Source of the DNA: Thermoplasmatales archaeon ex4572_165
GTDB taxonomy: Archaea > Thermoplasmatota > E2 > DHVEG-1
Assembly (NCBI GenBank): GCA_002254885.1
Contig: NJDG01000007.1
Span: 1-33,494 of the forward strand
Length of the DNA stretch: 33,494 bases
Direction: 5' to 3'
Shown: one piece after another, positions 32,309 to 33,494 of the stretch
How the letters are laid out: every line of letters begins with the position of its first letter
Numbering within the stretch: the stretch's first letter is position 1
Made by a program: the position numbers and the translations under genes
The notes under the pieces: model-generated
Told to the model about the DNA's origin: nothing
What the model saw: only the letters and a program-made list of their open reading frames with translations
Databases searched by the model: none

Positions 32309-33494
32309 ATGGTACGGGAATTACCTGGATGGGTATTGAAGCATAAAAAGAAGGGTATTGCTATCGAGAAGCGAGGTAATAATTACTATGCAAGTAGAAT
32401 AACCTCTGTTTGGAATCCTTCAAAGGGACGGGCTCAGAAGAAGACGTTGGAGTATCTTGGTAAAGTTACTCCTGAGGGAATAGTTCCGCCGAAGCATAAA
32501 CGGAAATTGAGGGTTGGTGGTATACTTGAAGCTGGTCATTTCATTTTTTTAGAGAGGTTTATTAATAATATATCGGAGCCGTTGATGGAGAGTTTTCCGG
32601 ATGATTGGTCTAGTATTCTTTCTGCGGCTTGTATTAGACTTTGTTATCAGGAGCCTCTTTCAAGGTTGAAAATTCGTCATGATACGAGTCTGTCAGCTCG
32701 TTTTTGGCCTGCTGCTGCTCTTAGTAAGAATAGTTTGACTAGTTTGCTTCCTCGTATTGGTAGGCAATGGGAAACACAGAAAGAGTTTTTCTCTTATATT
32801 TCTAAGGATGAGGGTCATATGGCTATTGATCTTACTCATTTTTTTAGTGATAGTAAGAATATTTCTTGGTTGGAGATTAGTCGTAATCCTGAGGGTATTT
32901 GGCGTCCTCAATTGGAGCTTTTGTTGATGTGGGGTACTACGAGTCATACTCCGGGTTTTCTTAAGTTGCTTCCTGGTGCTACGCATAGTGCTAAATCTAT
33001 TGCAAATGCAATTAAGGAATCAAAGATACAGAATGTTATTGCTATAATGGATAAGGGTTTTTACAGTAAGGTTAATGTTGAATATCTTGAAGGTGAAGAG
33101 ATTCAATATGCTATTGCGCTTAAGCGTGATCTTTCAATAATTAAGCATACAGCTATATCGAAATATAGGGAGTATTTTCACTATAAAAAACATGCTCAAT
33201 GGTGGCGTTGCACAGATCTTGGTTCTGGACGAATGGTCTATCATTTTTTGGATAAGACTCTTGCAGATAATGAGGAATCAATGAGGAATCATCATACTTA
33301 TCTCTTGTTGACAAAGGAAAAGCTACTAAAACAAGTTACAATAAATTGAAAAAAAGATTTGGGACATTGTCCATTATCACAGATACTGGACTACCTGCCA
33401 GAGATGTATACAAATTATATAAGGAACGAAGAGAAGTTGAATATGCTTTTGAAGCTTTCAAAAAAACCCTCAGATCAGATGTCACATGGATGAG
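32309..33494 (+). CDS. IS4/IS1634-like DDE transposase, 3' incomplete, with a -1 frameshift
   Basis: The protein opens MVRELPGWVLKHKKKG with a basic N-terminal region, then YYASRITSVWNPSKGRAQKK typical of this group. The first catalytic aspartate is probably D174 in MAIDLTHFFSDS and the second D248 in IMDKGFYSKVN. The zero frame stops at 33349 after LLLTKEKLLKQVTIN. In the -1 frame, the normal continuation (KGKATKTSYNKLKKRFGTL, then ITDTGLPARDVYKLYKERR) runs open to the window end and contains the catalytic glutamate region REVEYAFEAFKKTL. The shift falls at ACAAAGG (33311-33317), where a Lys-tRNA could slip from AAG back to AAA. This is either a mutation, a sequencing error, or programmed frameshifting. 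The C-terminus lies outside the window. Confidence 0.85.

Larger units (their letters stand above)
32181..33494 (+). mobile_element. Insertion sequence, left part, DDE transposase type (runs off the window)
   Basis: An IS element begins somewhere between the RNase P terminator and the transposase start and continues past the window end. The exact left terminus cannot be fixed without the other end; the C7 run and AAAGTCCCAAATG at 32181-32200 are candidates for the terminal repeat. The transposase is of the IS4/IS1634-like DDE superfamily (pfam01609 type). Base and codon use change at the element: AAG, GAG and TTG codons replace the AAA, GAA and TTA of neighbouring genes through most of the transposase. 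That points to recent arrival from another host. Insertion lies just outside rnpB, which remains intact. Confidence 0.8.

Noticed and set aside
32191-33365. Nine-base inverted match GTCCCAAAT / ATTTGGGAC as possible IS ends
   Set aside because: The right copy lies inside the transposase reading frame before its end, and a nine-base match over this length is likely by chance.
1-33494. CRISPR array, prophage or defence island
   Set aside because: No regularly spaced repeats and no cas, phage structural or restriction genes; the only mobile element is the IS at the right edge.

Overview
The window is archaeal and euryarchaeal in character. It carries the KEOPS genes kae1 and bud32, the Rpo11/RpoL subunit, the exosome cap protein Csl4, an archaeal Lhr helicase, NAC, prefoldin alpha next to ftsY, archaeal TruD and TrpRS, and an archaeal RNase P RNA. 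Genes are AT-rich and favour AAA and GAA codons. Many are preceded by archaeal TATA boxes about 25-30 nt before a start codon, or by GGTGAT/GAGG ribosome sites matching the 16S 3' end. PKD domains, NosD-like beta-helix proteins and an arylsulfotransferase-like secreted protein suggest a sediment Thermoplasmatota-type lineage. That placement is an inference and is weak.

Positions 1-14793 form a long run of minus-strand information-processing genes. In transcription order they are nnr, a large unknown membrane protein, a metallophosphoesterase, a small membrane protein, lhr, csl4, rpoL, truD, ileS, kae1, bud32 and rdgB. The last three overlap by ATGA. The ileS gene is broken: about 100 nt covering the KMSKS loop is missing and the frame changes.

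Positions 14817-20844 start with a divergent promoter, then nac, an overlooked 38-residue zinc-ribbon gene, an AsnC/Lrp-type regulator, a HAD phosphatase, a convergent PLP aminotransferase, a small unknown acidic protein, and a sugar-activation pair (nucleotidyltransferase plus phosphohexomutase).

Positions 20866-29500 mix surface proteins with core genes. There is an exported pyroglutamyl-peptidase-like protein, an exported ASST-like/PKD protein, a beta-helix lipoprotein, the conserved pfdA-ftsY pair, and a coupled pair of membrane genes (a double-PKD protein and a four-helix protein ending in a DUF2188-like domain). A short transcription unit with only tiny ORFs follows.

Positions 29553-33494 hold an unknown conserved-looking protein convergent with trpS, a possible 38-residue acidic peptide gene, the RNase P RNA gene with its TATA box and oligo-T end, and the left part of an insertion sequence. 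Its transposase has different codon use from its neighbours and a -1 frameshift, and it runs off the window.

No CRISPR array, tRNA or other rRNA/tRNA-type gene was recognised. The window looks mostly like ordinary archaeal chromosome. The strongest oddities are the ileS deletion, the exported peptidase/sulfotransferase-like pair, the DUF2188 membrane fusion and several overlooked small genes.
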